From a candidate division TM6 bacterium GW2011_GWF2_37_49 (lineage in GTDB: Bacteria > Babelota > Babeliae > Babelales > RVW-14), in the NCBI GenBank assembly GCA_000989955.1, contig LBTE01000003.1, forward strand, positions 61,133 through 125,132: a stretch of 64,000 bases of DNA, written 5' to 3'. The notes under the pieces were generated by a model, which saw only the letters and a list, made by a program, of their open reading frames with translations, searched no databases and was not told where the DNA came from. The translations under genes and the position numbers were made by a program. Shown in pieces: positions 46,575 to 56,053 of this stretch (position 1 is its first letter; every line of letters starts with the position of its first letter).

Positions 46575-47492
46575 TTACTTTGTTGCGTGAAGTTCCTTGT
46601 AATATCTTACAGCCAACATTACTGGACTTGCAATATAAATAGAAGAATAAGTACCAACAACTATACCGATAAACATTATTAATGACAAGCCACGCAATGA
46701 TTCACCACCAAGAAAAAGAATTGCCAAAACTGATAAAATAGTTGCAAAGCTAGTCAAAACTGTTCGCGTTAAAGTCTGATTAATACTTAAATTTGCGATA
46801 TCATAATCGGAAACGCCTTGACCACTAAGCTTTTTAAAATTTTCTCTTATTCTGCTAAAAATAACAATTGTATCATTTGCAGAATAGCCGAGAACTGCAA
46901 GGATTGAAGCCAAAACATGCAACGAAACCTGCTCACCGGTAACTAACACAAATGCCAAAATAAACAAAATATCATGAAGCATGGCAATAATTGCACCAAA
47001 ACCGAATGCAAACTCAAATCTGAAAGCAAGATACAAAAGAAGAATTAATATGGAAAGAATGATTGCGTAGATCGCATTCCATGTTGTGTCGGCACTAACC
47101 TCTGCACCAACCCACTGAACATTTCTAATTTCTAGCTTGTTACCGGGAATATATTCGGTGATAGCCTTCTGCATTTTCGATTCAAGTCCTGATTCAATTT
47201 TGCCACCAAGACGAATTAAAAATTCTTTTTTCGTATTTCCCATTTCTTGGATAATGGCTTCTTTCCACCCACCGCTAGCAACAGCACTTCTTACCTTTGA
47301 TATATCAACCTGATTATCCAATGCTACAGTAATTTCTGCACCACCGGTAAAGTCGATATGGTATTGAAAACCACCCATAACAAAATATGCTGCTACACCG
47401 GCTATTAGATACAACAAAGACACCGCCAGCCAAATATAACGATATTTAAGAAAATCAAAACGATATTTTACATTACTTGTGGATGATTGCAT
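46575..47492 (-). CDS. secF: Protein translocase subunit SecF
   Basis: Helps Sec export by using the proton motive force, normally as a pair with SecD. About 305 residues: six membrane helices, the N-terminal DFTGGAEITV motif, the periplasmic P4-like loop, the VQWVGAEVSADTTWNA entry to the second half, and the conserved LGYSANDTIVIFSRIREN motif. The ATG at 47492 has GGAG just upstream and gives a normal start; the ATG at 47516 would add 8 residues across that site. No secD lies in the adjoining genes, which is unusual, so it must be elsewhere or fused differently. Confidence 0.94.
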   Translation of the reverse strand: MQSSTSNVKYRFDFLKYRYIWLAVSLLYLIAGVAAYFVMGGFQYHIDFTGGAEITVALDNQVDISKVRSAVASGGWKEAIIQEMGNTKKEFLIRLGGKIESGLESKMQKAITEYIPGNKLEIRNVQWVGAEVSADTTWNAIYAIILSILILLLYLAFRFEFAFGFGAIIAMLHDILFILAFVLVTGEQVSLHVLASILAVLGYSANDTIVIFSRIRENFKKLSGQGVSDYDIANLSINQTLTRTVLTSFATILSVLAILFLGGESLRGLSLIMFIGIVVGTYSSIYIASPVMLAVRYYKELHATK

Positions 47493-47553
47493 TGCCTCTC
47501 CAAAAATAAGATGCATTTAAATAAACAACTACTACTTTCCCAAATCTCAACAA

Positions 47554-47817
47554 TTAACCTTGCTTACTTGGAATAATTGAGACAAATTTACGCCCTTTAA
47601 AACCAACGTGAAACTTAACAGCTCCACTTACAGCTGAAAAAAGAGTATCATCGCCACCACGTTTTACATTTTTACCTGGATGAATTCTTGTACCGCGTTG
47701 ACGTACCAAAACCTCTCCAGACCAAACAATCTGATTATCAAATCGCTTACAGCCAAGACGCTTACTTACGCTATCGCGGCCGTTACTAGTCGAACCACCA
47801 CTTTTACTCGTTGCCAT
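47554..47817 (-). CDS. rpmA: 50S ribosomal protein L27
   Basis: 87 residues with the family features [17 protein letters not shown] near the N-terminus, [14 protein letters not shown], and [15 protein letters not shown]27 lies near the peptidyl-transferase centre. The usual partner rplU is not seen next to it; the 60 bp upstream show no L21-like sequence. It is placed directly upstream of secF. Confidence 0.95.
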   Translation of the reverse strand: MATSKSGGSTSNGRDSVSKRLGCKRFDNQIVWSGEVLVRQRGTRIHPGKNVKRGGDDTLFSAVSGAVKFHVGFKGRKFVSIIPSKQG

Positions 47818-48109
47818 CGTAAATCCCTACAAAACTTTAAATATTGTTATTTAACCAAAAACCTACGAATTCTTTTGAACGACTCTCTTTTTCCAATTTT
47901 TTAATGGACTAATTTTGCCCTGTTTTTTAGCAAAAGTCAAACCCAAGCTTATGAAATAATAAAATCATATAAATTTAATCAAAAAAATCATACTCAATAA
48001 ATCTCCAGCTCAAGATTTAGCAGAAATTAATACAACTTATTTGCATTTGTCATTTCAATTTTTTAAAATGACTTAAGCAAATACGATTAACCGTTTTAGG
48101 AGAGTAAAA

Positions 48110-49468
48110 ATGAAGTTGAAATTATCACTGTATTTTGTCATATTATCAACGTTTTATGGCCTGTCAGCAGTTGATTTGCCGGTATTTTACCGCGCCCCGT
48201 ATTTTCAAAACACCTTCGGCAAGAACGAAGCCAAATACACAACGCAATTTTCAGTCAGATATATGCACGGCGAAACCAGAAACTCGTGGAACGACCACAA
48301 CGATAAAAAATCGTTATTTTCATCGTACGGATACACAAATCTTGCAACAATGGGCCTAAACATCGAAAACCCAAACGCTCAAATTCAGCAATTTTGGGTC
48401 GCCGAAGATGCCCCATTTAATCCAGACAAGTACACGCAGTCTGGCAAAGACGGCCTTATCGATTTTAAAGGCAAGTTTGACCTAGACGAAGTCGACTTCA
48501 CTATCCAGCAAGATATTTTTTGGGGCTTTTTTGCTCAAGTATACGTTCCAGTCAGGGATATCAAATTTAAAAACATCTCTTACAATAATCTGGGCGAAGC
48601 CACAATCGGACAGACTGGCCACCAGGTAAACGTCGATACATTCATGAAAGACACCCTTAATCCAATTTTAGAATCGATGGGACTAAAAGATTATCAAAAG
48701 CCGTATTCAGATTCAGGAGTCAGCGAAATATTAGCATCGATAGGCTGGCACAAATACGCGCGAGTTATCTCCCCAATAATCAAAAGCCTGAGTGGCACGG
48801 TACAGGCCGGGGTATTGCTGCCAACAGACGGCAAAATGCCCGATAATATCTCGTTTGCCATGCCCATAGGCTACGGTCAATATTGGGCAGCCAACCTCAG
48901 GGCCAACGCCTTTGTAGGAATATTCGATTGGCTAGGATTAGGAGCTCAAATTGGCACAACCATCTTCTTTTCAGAAAGACGAACCCGTCGTATGAAAACC
49001 GATTTAAACCAGTCCGGCTGGATATTGCTTGAAAAAGCATTCTGCACGTATAATCCAGGGCAGGAATGGGATTTTGGCGCCCACGTACAAGTTGGCCCAT
49101 TCTTCGGACTTTCGTTCATGGCTGGCTATTCTTATTCAAGGCAGGAAAAGGCCGAACTTACAGTACGCGATCACAATTTCCTAAAAACCTACTCCCAAAA
49201 TCTGCTGAATCAAGATCCATGGGATCCACACTATCCATCTAACACCTTTCCGATGGTTGCTTCCAAAAACGAAATCGTCAACACCGACAACCGCTTGAGA
49301 CCTTGGGATACTCATACGCTTCACCTGGTCGCAAAATATGAGTTTGAATCGGAAAAATTTTGCCCATCCATTCAATTTGAATACAATTACCCTTTCTACA
49401 GCGATTACGGGTGGCCTACTGACGTCTGGGGTGGCTCAGCAAACTTGATGTTAAAATTTAAATTTTAG
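48110..49468 (+). CDS. Putative outer-membrane beta-barrel protein
   Basis: 452 residues with a signal peptide (KLSLYFVILSTFYGLSA). The mature part is rich in aromatic residues, Gly and alternating polar/hydrophobic strands, and ends in LMLKFKF, a terminal Phe as recognised by the BAM machinery. No specific family is recognised. The ribosome-binding site AGGAG precedes the ATG. Codon choice is more GC-rich than in most neighbours (many GGC and CCA-type codons), suggesting high expression or a different history. Function might be a porin or surface protein; this is inference from shape only. Confidence 0.75.
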   Translation: MKLKLSLYFVILSTFYGLSAVDLPVFYRAPYFQNTFGKNEAKYTTQFSVRYMHGETRNSWNDHNDKKSLFSSYGYTNLATMGLNIENPNAQIQQFWVAEDAPFNPDKYTQSGKDGLIDFKGKFDLDEVDFTIQQDIFWGFFAQVYVPVRDIKFKNISYNNLGEATIGQTGHQVNVDTFMKDTLNPILESMGLKDYQKPYSDSGVSEILASIGWHKYARVISPIIKSLSGTVQAGVLLPTDGKMPDNISFAMPIGYGQYWAANLRANAFVGIFDWLGLGAQIGTTIFFSERRTRRMKTDLNQSGWILLEKAFCTYNPGQEWDFGAHVQVGPFFGLSFMAGYSYSRQEKAELTVRDHNFLKTYSQNLLNQDPWDPHYPSNTFPMVASKNEIVNTDNRLRPWDTHTLHLVAKYEFESEKFCPSIQFEYNYPFYSDYGWPTDVWGGSANLMLKFKF

Positions 49469-49474
49469 AGAGGC

Positions 49475-49610
49475 AGTTTTCGCAATTTCCGAAAAAATAT
49501 CTTGGCAACCCGCTCTAGCATGAGCCTTGCAGGCCGACTCTAAAAATTTATTATTTTCCACATATAACCGATACAATCGAAGCATTAGAACACGCTATGC
49601 AATGTATAGC
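49475..49610 (+). repeat. Dispersed intergenic repeat, copy 11
   Basis: AGTTTTCGCAATTTCCGAAAA, dyad CCCGCTCTAGCATGAGCC, core CGACTCTAAAAATTTATTATT, end GCAATGTATAGCAG. Starts 6 bp after the stop of the barrel-like gene and could include its 3' end signals. Confidence 0.65.
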
Positions 49611-49734
49611 AGTAAAAATCAATACATTGACTCATTAGCAAGATCCTGGCAAAACAACAAAAAATGAGTAAACTTTTATAGTCTTGGATGGCAAGTAATT
49701 TTATGATTGTTGAAATGGCAGAGGGGTAAAAAAA

Positions 49735-50031
49735 ATGGAATCTCATGGCGGAATTGATATTAAAATCAAAAACAAGCTTGTCGAATTATTAGGCGTACTG
49801 TTTCCAGGCGCCCAAATTTATCTTTACGGATCAAGAGCAAACCGTAATTTATCTGATATTGACCTGGCAATCGATGCAGGCAAAGCAATAGCCCGAACCG
49901 AATTAAGCGAAGCTCGATCCATTCTTGAATCCGTCCACATGCCATATAAAATCGATCTTGTAGATATTAACAATACGTCAACAGAGTTGAGAAACGATAT
50001 TTTAAGCAAGGGAGTGTTATGGAACAGATAA
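49735..50031 (+). CDS. MNT-type nucleotidyltransferase antitoxin (HEPN/MNT pair)
   Basis: 98 residues of a minimal nucleotidyltransferase fold. The active site GSRANRNLSDIDLAID (GSx10DxD pattern) is intact. In HEPN/MNT modules such proteins inactivate the HEPN toxin by adding AMP to a tyrosine next to its active site. The gene overlaps the HEPN gene by 13 bp, the usual arrangement for this pair. The ATG has GAGGGG some 10 nt upstream. Confidence 0.87.
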   Translation: MESHGGIDIKIKNKLVELLGVLFPGAQIYLYGSRANRNLSDIDLAIDAGKAIARTELSEARSILESVHMPYKIDLVDINNTSTELRNDILSKGVLWNR

Positions 50032-50426
50032 ATTTACGTTTTAAATCTTTAGAAAAAGCGTTGCTGCGACTGTCTGAATCGTTAACATTCTTTGCAAAAG
50101 AAAAGCAGTCAGCGCCACTTTATACCCAACTACGAGATTCAGTAATTCAAAGATTTGAATTTTGTGTAGACATATTTTGGAAATGTTTAAAAGATCACCT
50201 TGAAGCCAAACACGGCATCAAAGTCGCCAGCCCCAAGTCAGCATTTCGTGAAAGCGCCGCTCAAGATATAGTTTCATTGAATGAATTTCAAATCTTAGAA
50301 AAAATGATTGATTCTCGAAACGAATCATCCCACAGATACGACGAAATTATGGCCAACGAGATAGCTATGCAAGTCGGTGATTATCACAAATTCATGAAAG
50401 ATATTTTAGAAAGAATCAAGGCTTAA
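50019..50426 (+). CDS. HEPN-domain RNase toxin-like protein (nucleotidyltransferase substrate-binding family)
   Basis: 135 residues, all-helical, matching the HI0074-like family (NTase_sub_bind). The RNase motif R-x4-H-x-Y is present as R100, H105 and Y107 (RNESSHRY). In studied pairs the Arg and His cut RNA and the Tyr is the AMPylation target, so all needed residues are kept and the pair looks functional. It follows the MNT gene with overlap, so both are made from one transcript. It might stabilise this region or act in defence. Confidence 0.87.
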   Translation: MEQINLRFKSLEKALLRLSESLTFFAKEKQSAPLYTQLRDSVIQRFEFCVDIFWKCLKDHLEAKHGIKVASPKSAFRESAAQDIVSLNEFQILEKMIDSRNESSHRYDEIMANEIAMQVGDYHKFMKDILERIKA

Positions 50427-50534
50427 TCAAGACTCATGGCCAAGCAGCTGGTAAAATGATAAAAAAACGGGTAAACTCTATTTTGTTCGTTTGTTTTTAC
50501 ATAAAAACCAGTTTTACTGTTTTGAGATGGGATA

Positions 50535-52259
50535 ATGAATTTTTTAGGTATTTTTAAAAATGAGGTAATTCAGACAATTAAAGAGACTTTCAATGTCGAC
50601 GATGAATTACTGAAAAAAATAACTCTAACCTTAAATCAGGGCAAGGATGCTACTTTTGGCGATCTCAGTTGCAATGCTGCAATGATGCTAGCAAAGCCGT
50701 TTAATCGCAATCCTCGCGAACTTGCAACCGAACTGGTACAAACGTTGACATCAAGATCTCAAGATGAAAACAGACCTGAATTTTTTAGAATAATCGAAAA
50801 AATTGAAATCGCCGGGCCAGGTTTTTTGAACATTACATTGAATAAAAATTTCTGGATCATGCTTGCGCTCGAGTTTTTCCAACAAAAAGACATGTTCTTT
50901 CAACTCGATGTAGAAGACCCTTCCAAAGCCAAATATTTAATTGAATTTGTAAGCGCAAACCCAACTGGGCCACTACATCTTGGCCATGGCCGAGGCGGGA
51001 TTATCGGTGACACTCTTGCCAGAGTGTTAAATTTTCTGGGGCATGATGCGCAAAAAGAGTTCTACATCAATGACGCCGGCAATCAGATGTTAATTCTAGG
51101 CAAATCATTAAAGGCCCGATGCCTTCAAGAGCTTGGCCAGCAATCCGAATTACCTGAAGAAGGCTATGCAGGCCAATACATGATCGATTTGGCAAAAACA
51201 TGCATAGAACAACTCGGCCGCGACGTTGTGAAAAACGACGACATTTTTTTTATCGACTACGCCAAAGAAAAAATGCTTGAGCAGCAACAAAAAGACCTTG
51301 CAGCGTACAGGATAAACTTTGACCGCTGGTACTCAGAAAAATCATTGCATGATAGCGGCGCCGTTGATAAAACTATTGAAATACTACAAAAAAGCGGCCT
51401 TGTTTACGAACAAGAAGGTGCTCTGTGGTTTAAATCAACCGAGTTTGGCGATGACAAAGACAGAGTTGTCAAAAAAAGCGATGGCAGCTGGACTTACATA
51501 GCTCCAGACATAGCATACCACAAAGAAAAATTTGATCGCGGATACGACCAACTAATCAATGTTTTGGGCCAAGACCATCATGGCTACGTTAAGCGTCTTC
51601 AGTCAACAATGCAAGCCCTGGGCTATGCGCCAGAAAGACTCGGAGTAATTCTTTATCAGTTGGTAACTATCAAAGAAAATGACGTTGTAGTCAGAATGTC
51701 CAAGCGTGCCGGCAAATTTACCCAACTCAGCGATGTAATCGATGAAGTGGGCGTAGACGTTGCAAGATTTTTTTATCTTAACCGCAAAGCTGAAGCGCAC
51801 CTTGAATTTGACCTTGCCACAGCACTCAAAAAAACAGATGAAAATCCTGTATTTTACATTCAGTATGCGTACGTACGAATAAATAGCTTGTTTGAAAAAG
51901 CGCAACAAAACGAGCAGTTGTACGATTATTTGAATTTACTTTTGACCGGTGGATGGGATGATGAAGAACTTGTAAAAATTGCAGAATCTATGACAGAACA
52001 CGAATTTACATTGCTGAAAAAAATCATGCAACTTCAAGATGTCGTACACAGCATTCAAGAAACATACCAGACACATTTATTATCATACTACACATTAGAA
52101 CTCGCACAGGCTTGGCATAATTACTACACAAACAATAAAATTATTGATATCGACAATATTGGACAGACAAAAATCAGACTGTTTACCGCTGTAATAACAA
52201 AAGACGCACTAGAAATGTGTTTAGACCTGCTAGGTTTGAGTAAACCCGAAAAAATGTAA
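50535..52259 (+). CDS. argS: Arginyl-tRNA synthetase
   Basis: Charges tRNA-Arg in the cytoplasm. 574 residues: an N-terminal Arg-specific domain (about 1-110), the class I HIGH motif as [15 protein letters not shown], the KMSKS motif as RMSKRAGKF, and the C-terminal DALR anticodon domain ending [12 protein letters not shown], as usual. It forms an operon with lepA, 1 bp away. Confidence 0.97.
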   Translation: MNFLGIFKNEVIQTIKETFNVDDELLKKITLTLNQGKDATFGDLSCNAAMMLAKPFNRNPRELATELVQTLTSRSQDENRPEFFRIIEKIEIAGPGFLNITLNKNFWIMLALEFFQQKDMFFQLDVEDPSKAKYLIEFVSANPTGPLHLGHGRGGIIGDTLARVLNFLGHDAQKEFYINDAGNQMLILGKSLKARCLQELGQQSELPEEGYAGQYMIDLAKTCIEQLGRDVVKNDDIFFIDYAKEKMLEQQQKDLAAYRINFDRWYSEKSLHDSGAVDKTIEILQKSGLVYEQEGALWFKSTEFGDDKDRVVKKSDGSWTYIAPDIAYHKEKFDRGYDQLINVLGQDHHGYVKRLQSTMQALGYAPERLGVILYQLVTIKENDVVVRMSKRAGKFTQLSDVIDEVGVDVARFFYLNRKAEAHLEFDLATALKKTDENPVFYIQYAYVRINSLFEKAQQNEQLYDYLNLLLTGGWDDEELVKIAESMTEHEFTLLKKIMQLQDVVHSIQETYQTHLLSYYTLELAQAWHNYYTNNKIIDIDNIGQTKIRLFTAVITKDALEMCLDLLGLSKPEKM

Positions 52260-52260
52260 T

Positions 52261-54093
52261 ATGAATATATCTAAGATACAAAATTTTGATTTAAGAAACT
52301 TTAAAGCCGATCATATCAGAAATTTTTCGATTATCGCTCACATCGATCATGGCAAATCTACACTTGCAGACCGCTTGCTTGAGTTAACAGGCACAATATC
52401 TGGGCGCGTAAAAAACGAACAATTTCTAGACAAGCTCCAGGTCGAACGTGAGCGAGGCATAACGGTCAAAGCTCAGACTGCATCGTTATTTTATCAATAT
52501 AAAGACGAAATATATTTATTAAATCTGATCGACACACCGGGCCACGTCGACTTTAGTTATGAAGTTTCTAGATCACTTTATGCCTGCCAGGGTGCAGTGT
52601 TGCTTGTCGACGCTGTACAAGGCGTGCAGGCTCAGACCATGGCTAATTTCTTTTTAGCATTTGAACAAGATCTAACAATCATCCCAGCAATAAACAAAAT
52701 TGATATGGCAAACGCTGATCCAGAAAGAATTGCCGGCGAAATGAACAAAGCATTCGATATCAAAAAAGATGAACTGCTGCACATTTCGGCAAAAACAGGA
52801 CTCAACGTTGAAACTGTTCTTGATGCAGTTATTGAAAAAGTTAAATCTCCGCAAGGCGATGAAAACAAGCCACTAAAATCTCTTTTGTTTGATTCATGGT
52901 TTGACGAATACCGTGGAGTCATATGCTTGATCGAGGTCATCGATGGCGAGATAACCAAGGGCGATAAAATCACAGCTGCGAGCACAGAGCAAACTTATGA
53001 AGTTTTAGACATAGGCCTGATGTATCCAGAACCACTCCAAACCGAAGCATTATACACAGGTCAAGTCGGTTTTTTGATCGCTGGAATGAAAACAGTTAAA
53101 GAGGCTCGCATTGGCGACACACTTTACCACACATCGCATCCAATCGAACCGCTTCCCGGATTTAAACCAGCCAAATCAATGGTATTTGCAGGCATTTATC
53201 CAGTCGATACATCAGAATTTGAAACAATGCGAGATGCTATCGAAAAATTAACATTGAACGATCCAAGCGTACACGTTGAAAAAGAAAGCTCCGTAGCGTT
53301 GGGACTTGGCTTTAGATGCGGCTTTTTGGGTCTACTTCACATGGATGTTTTTAAGCAAAGGCTTGAACAAGAGCACAACGTTGCAATCATCACAACTTCA
53401 CCAACAGTTCTTTACAAAATACTTTTGACCAACGGCGAAGAGATCTTAATTGAAAATCCATCTAATTTTCCAGAGTCCGTACGCATTGAAGAGGTGTTTG
53501 AACCGATTGTGAATGCAACGATAATCACTCCAAAAGAGTACTTGGGAAACATGATCAAGCTTTGTGAGGAACGCCGTGGAACGCAGACAGAAATGACATT
53601 TCTGGACGAAGGTAGGCTTATTTTGCGCTACAAACTACCGCTCAACGAAATCATTACAGATTATTACGATAAACTAAAATCAGGAAGCGCTGGTTATGCA
53701 AGTTTTGACTATGAGCTTTCAGGATATCAGGCAGCCAACCTTGTAAAAATGAATATCTTGCTGAATGGAAAGCCCGTAGACGCACTTTCCGTCATAGTAC
53801 ATGAAGACAAAGCCTTTTCAATGGGTCGAAGGCTAACAAAGAAATTAAAAGAAGTTATTCACAGACAAATGTTTGAAGTCGCAATTCAAGCAGCAATTGG
53901 TGCCAAAATAATTGCACGCGAAAGCGTTTCAGCCATGCGAAAAGACGTTACAGCAAAGTGTTATGGTGGTGACATAACTAGAAAACGCAAATTGCTTGAA
54001 AAGCAAAAAGAGGGTAAGAAAAAAATGAAGCAAGTTGGCAACGTTGAACTTCCACAAGAAGCATTTTTGACAGTTTTAAAGAGCGAAGAGTAA
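52261..54093 (+). CDS. lepA: Elongation factor 4 (LepA), back-translocating GTPase
   Basis: Ribosome-binding GTPase of 610 residues. G motifs are G1 [17 protein letters not shown]2/switch [12 protein letters not shown]3 [13 protein letters not shown]4 NKIDM and a G5-like HISAKTG. The LepA C-terminal domain is seen in [20 protein letters not shown] and the end with [20 protein letters not shown]. Complete. It directly follows argS. Confidence 0.97.
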   Translation: MNISKIQNFDLRNFKADHIRNFSIIAHIDHGKSTLADRLLELTGTISGRVKNEQFLDKLQVERERGITVKAQTASLFYQYKDEIYLLNLIDTPGHVDFSYEVSRSLYACQGAVLLVDAVQGVQAQTMANFFLAFEQDLTIIPAINKIDMANADPERIAGEMNKAFDIKKDELLHISAKTGLNVETVLDAVIEKVKSPQGDENKPLKSLLFDSWFDEYRGVICLIEVIDGEITKGDKITAASTEQTYEVLDIGLMYPEPLQTEALYTGQVGFLIAGMKTVKEARIGDTLYHTSHPIEPLPGFKPAKSMVFAGIYPVDTSEFETMRDAIEKLTLNDPSVHVEKESSVALGLGFRCGFLGLLHMDVFKQRLEQEHNVAIITTSPTVLYKILLTNGEEILIENPSNFPESVRIEEVFEPIVNATIITPKEYLGNMIKLCEERRGTQTEMTFLDEGRLILRYKLPLNEIITDYYDKLKSGSAGYASFDYELSGYQAANLVKMNILLNGKPVDALSVIVHEDKAFSMGRRLTKKLKEVIHRQMFEVAIQAAIGAKIIARESVSAMRKDVTAKCYGGDITRKRKLLEKQKEGKKKMKQVGNVELPQEAFLTVLKSEE

Positions 54094-54109
54094 TTTTTAA
54101 GGAGAGTCA

Positions 54110-54661
54110 GTGAAGAGAAAAAAAGGGTATTATTCAATTTCTGTCGTAGCAAAGATGTTTTCTGTACATCAACAAACAATTAGAATGTATGAGAAAGAGG
54201 GCCTTTTCGCTCCAAAAAGATCCACTGGCAATACTCGCCTTTTTTCTGAAGAAGATGTAGACAGGCTTGAAGAAATAATTTATTTAACGCATAAATTGGG
54301 TGTCAACCTTGCAGGCGTCGAAATGATTTTAAAACTAAAAAAACGCATTTCAAAACTACAAGAAGAGATGAATTCTTTGCTTAAAAACGCCCAGATTGAA
54401 CTTGAAAATGATGCAGAGGATTATAAACAAGACGTTGGCAAACAGGCGCAGCGCTTGATGGAAATCAAAACAGAAAATATAAAGAAAATACGTAACAAAT
54501 CGATTGACGTGCAGGATGTGACAGTTGACAACACCAAAGATAAGCGTAATTCTAACGACAATAACAACAAAAAAAGCTTTTCAGATACTGAAAACTCAAT
54601 ATCTGAAACAACCAAAAGTAGCTTTGGTGACTGGAAAATTGAATACGAAGAAGACATTTAA
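54110..54661 (+). CDS. MerR-family transcriptional regulator (HspR-like)
   Basis: 183 residues, GTG start with AAGGAGA upstream, 16 bp after lepA. The N-terminal DNA-binding domain reads YYSISVVAKMFSVHQQTIRMYEKEGLFAPKRS with the wing TGNTRLFSEEDVDRL, typical of HspR-like MerR proteins that repress chaperone genes. A coiled-coil dimerisation helix (about 75-115) follows and the rest is Asn/Lys/Asp-rich and probably disordered. Target genes are not visible. Other MerR types are possible. Confidence 0.85.
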   Translation: MKRKKGYYSISVVAKMFSVHQQTIRMYEKEGLFAPKRSTGNTRLFSEEDVDRLEEIIYLTHKLGVNLAGVEMILKLKKRISKLQEEMNSLLKNAQIELENDAEDYKQDVGKQAQRLMEIKTENIKKIRNKSIDVQDVTVDNTKDKRNSNDNNNKKSFSDTENSISETTKSSFGDWKIEYEEDI

Positions 54662-54683
54662 TAATGCCTTCCAACATCACGGG

Positions 54684-54824
54684 CATTTTTTGCAATTTTT
54701 GCAAAAATACACTGAAACTCAAGACTCAATCAGTCACGGCAGCCCGCATCTAAAAAATTGTCAATTTATCGAAATGCACGACGAAATCGTGCTTTCGATA
54801 ACATATAGGTCATGTATCATCCTA
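54684..54824 (+). repeat. Dispersed intergenic repeat, copy 12
   Basis: TTTTTTGCAATTTTTGCAAAA, dyad region AATCAGTCACGGCAGCCCG, core GCATCTAAAAAATTGTCAATT, an internal hairpin (CGAAATGCACGACG with CGTGCTTTCG), end AGGTCATGTATCATCC. Lies between the HspR-like gene and an ankyrin fragment. Confidence 0.7.
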
Positions 54825-54830
54825 TTAGTA

Positions 54831-54920
54831 ATGGTTTTGGCTCACTACTTGAAATCGAAAAATAGAAATGCAGAAATTGTAGAATTACTTGTCAACGCTG
54901 GTGCTGACATATCCCTATTT
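54831..54920 (+). pseudogene. Ankyrin-repeat gene fragment
   Basis: About 30 codons read LKSKNRNAEIVELLVNAGAD, the second-helix and turn part of one ankyrin repeat, then run antisense into the end of the NamZ-like gene. There is no signal peptide and no further repeat, so it would be a relic of a lost ankyrin gene. The match is short and could be chance. Confidence 0.4.
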
Positions 54921-55991
54921 TTTAACGGCTGCCAGTACATGCCTATCATGCATTTGCGCTGACTGCTGATTGGCGACAAGCCACTTGCGCAAATGATCAG
55001 TTCCAATCAACATATCCATGGCGTATTTGCCACCCCATTTTTCAAGATTAGATTGTTGAGGGTAGGCTGAAAAAAGCTCTTTCAAAATAGTTTGAGTAAC
55101 AATCATAGGCGATACATTTTTTTTATCGTAGATATGCATAAAAACGCCCTTGCATTCAACATCTTTGTGTTTAGGGTTTTCTGCCATACCTGGAATAATT
55201 TTTGGAGTAAAAGTCACCTGTTCAAAAAACACGCCTTTCAGCTTTTTGTCATTCAATGTTTTGGCAAGCAGCTTGGCGTCAACCCACGGCGCTCCGATTT
55301 GTTGGAATGGGTATAACGTTCCTCGCCCCTCAGAATAATTAGTCCCCTCAATCAAAACCGTCATTGGATAAGCCTGTATCGCATTGATAGAATTAAGATT
55401 TGGGGAAGGAGATACAAAATTAGATAAAAAATAATCTTGGCCATCAACTTGCTCACTGCACGGTAAAACAGTAAGATTCGCATGAATGCACTTATTTATC
55501 GTCTTGGCCAATGTTCCAGTATTTTGACCATGCATGAACTTCGTATAAACCTTTCCAATAAATGACTCGAATTGGGGCTGCAAATCAGGCCCCCTTTGCC
55601 CCCAAAACTTTATTGGATTTGGACGCTCAAGCAAAAGAACTTTAACATTGTTTTCTTTTGCTGCTTGCAGCGCCAATTTTAGCGTACTCAAATATGTGTA
55701 ACAACGCAGGCCTACCTCCTGAATATCAATGATCAAAACATCGATATTAGAAAGCATACTCCGCGTAGGCGCACGAGTTTGACCATGCAATGAATAAATA
55801 GGACAACCCCACTTTTTCGATAAATCATCACTAACGCTGGCACCCGCTTCATGCGTTCCATCCAATCCATGCTCAGGACTAAAAATGGCGCACATCTTTC
55901 CCTGATTGCTTTGTTTTGTCCAATCAAAAAGAGCGTCTAGTAAAAATTCTTTTTTATTGTCCAGGTAAACAAAACTAGGCTTGTGGCACAA
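54915..55991 (-). CDS. Exo-beta-N-acetylmuramidase NamZ-like domain (DUF1343)
   Basis: Removes MurNAc from the ends of peptidoglycan fragments, working with NagZ. Motifs of the DUF1343 family include FSPEHGLDGTHEAGASV, SLHGQTRAPT, IDIQEVGLRCYTYLSTL, LLLERPNPI, NYSEGRGTLYPFQQIGAPW and an IGTDHLRKWL-like end. The TTG at 55991 lies inside the conserved domain: the true domain start (LLTGADRLIVNPAKYL...KKFGVLCH) is in the same frame further upstream, to 56080, without any ATG, GTG or TTG. That upstream frame meets the nagZ frame in a run of nine A, so the protein is probably made as a NagZ-NamZ fusion or the run has lost a base. Confidence 0.85.
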   Translation of the reverse strand: MCHKPSFVYLDNKKEFLLDALFDWTKQSNQGKMCAIFSPEHGLDGTHEAGASVSDDLSKKWGCPIYSLHGQTRAPTRSMLSNIDVLIIDIQEVGLRCYTYLSTLKLALQAAKENNVKVLLLERPNPIKFWGQRGPDLQPQFESFIGKVYTKFMHGQNTGTLAKTINKCIHANLTVLPCSEQVDGQDYFLSNFVSPSPNLNSINAIQAYPMTVLIEGTNYSEGRGTLYPFQQIGAPWVDAKLLAKTLNDKKLKGVFFEQVTFTPKIIPGMAENPKHKDVECKGVFMHIYDKKNVSPMIVTQTILKELFSAYPQQSNLEKWGGKYAMDMLIGTDHLRKWLVANQQSAQMHDRHVLAAVKK

Positions 55992-56053
55992 AACACCAAA
56001 TTTTTTATGTTTTAAATATTTTGCAGGATTAACAATAAGCCTGTCTGCCCCTG

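Noticed and set aside
47845..47930. Short minus-strand frame of about 25 codons upstream of rpmA, ending RVVQKNS
   Set aside because: Considered as an rplU tail, but it does not match L21 and has no clear start.
54525..54962. Plus-strand frame of 145 codons over the end of the HspR-like gene
   Set aside because: Its first part is an out-of-frame shadow of the regulator and its middle is repeat copy 12. Only the ankyrin-like piece near 54840-54915 was kept, as a fragment.
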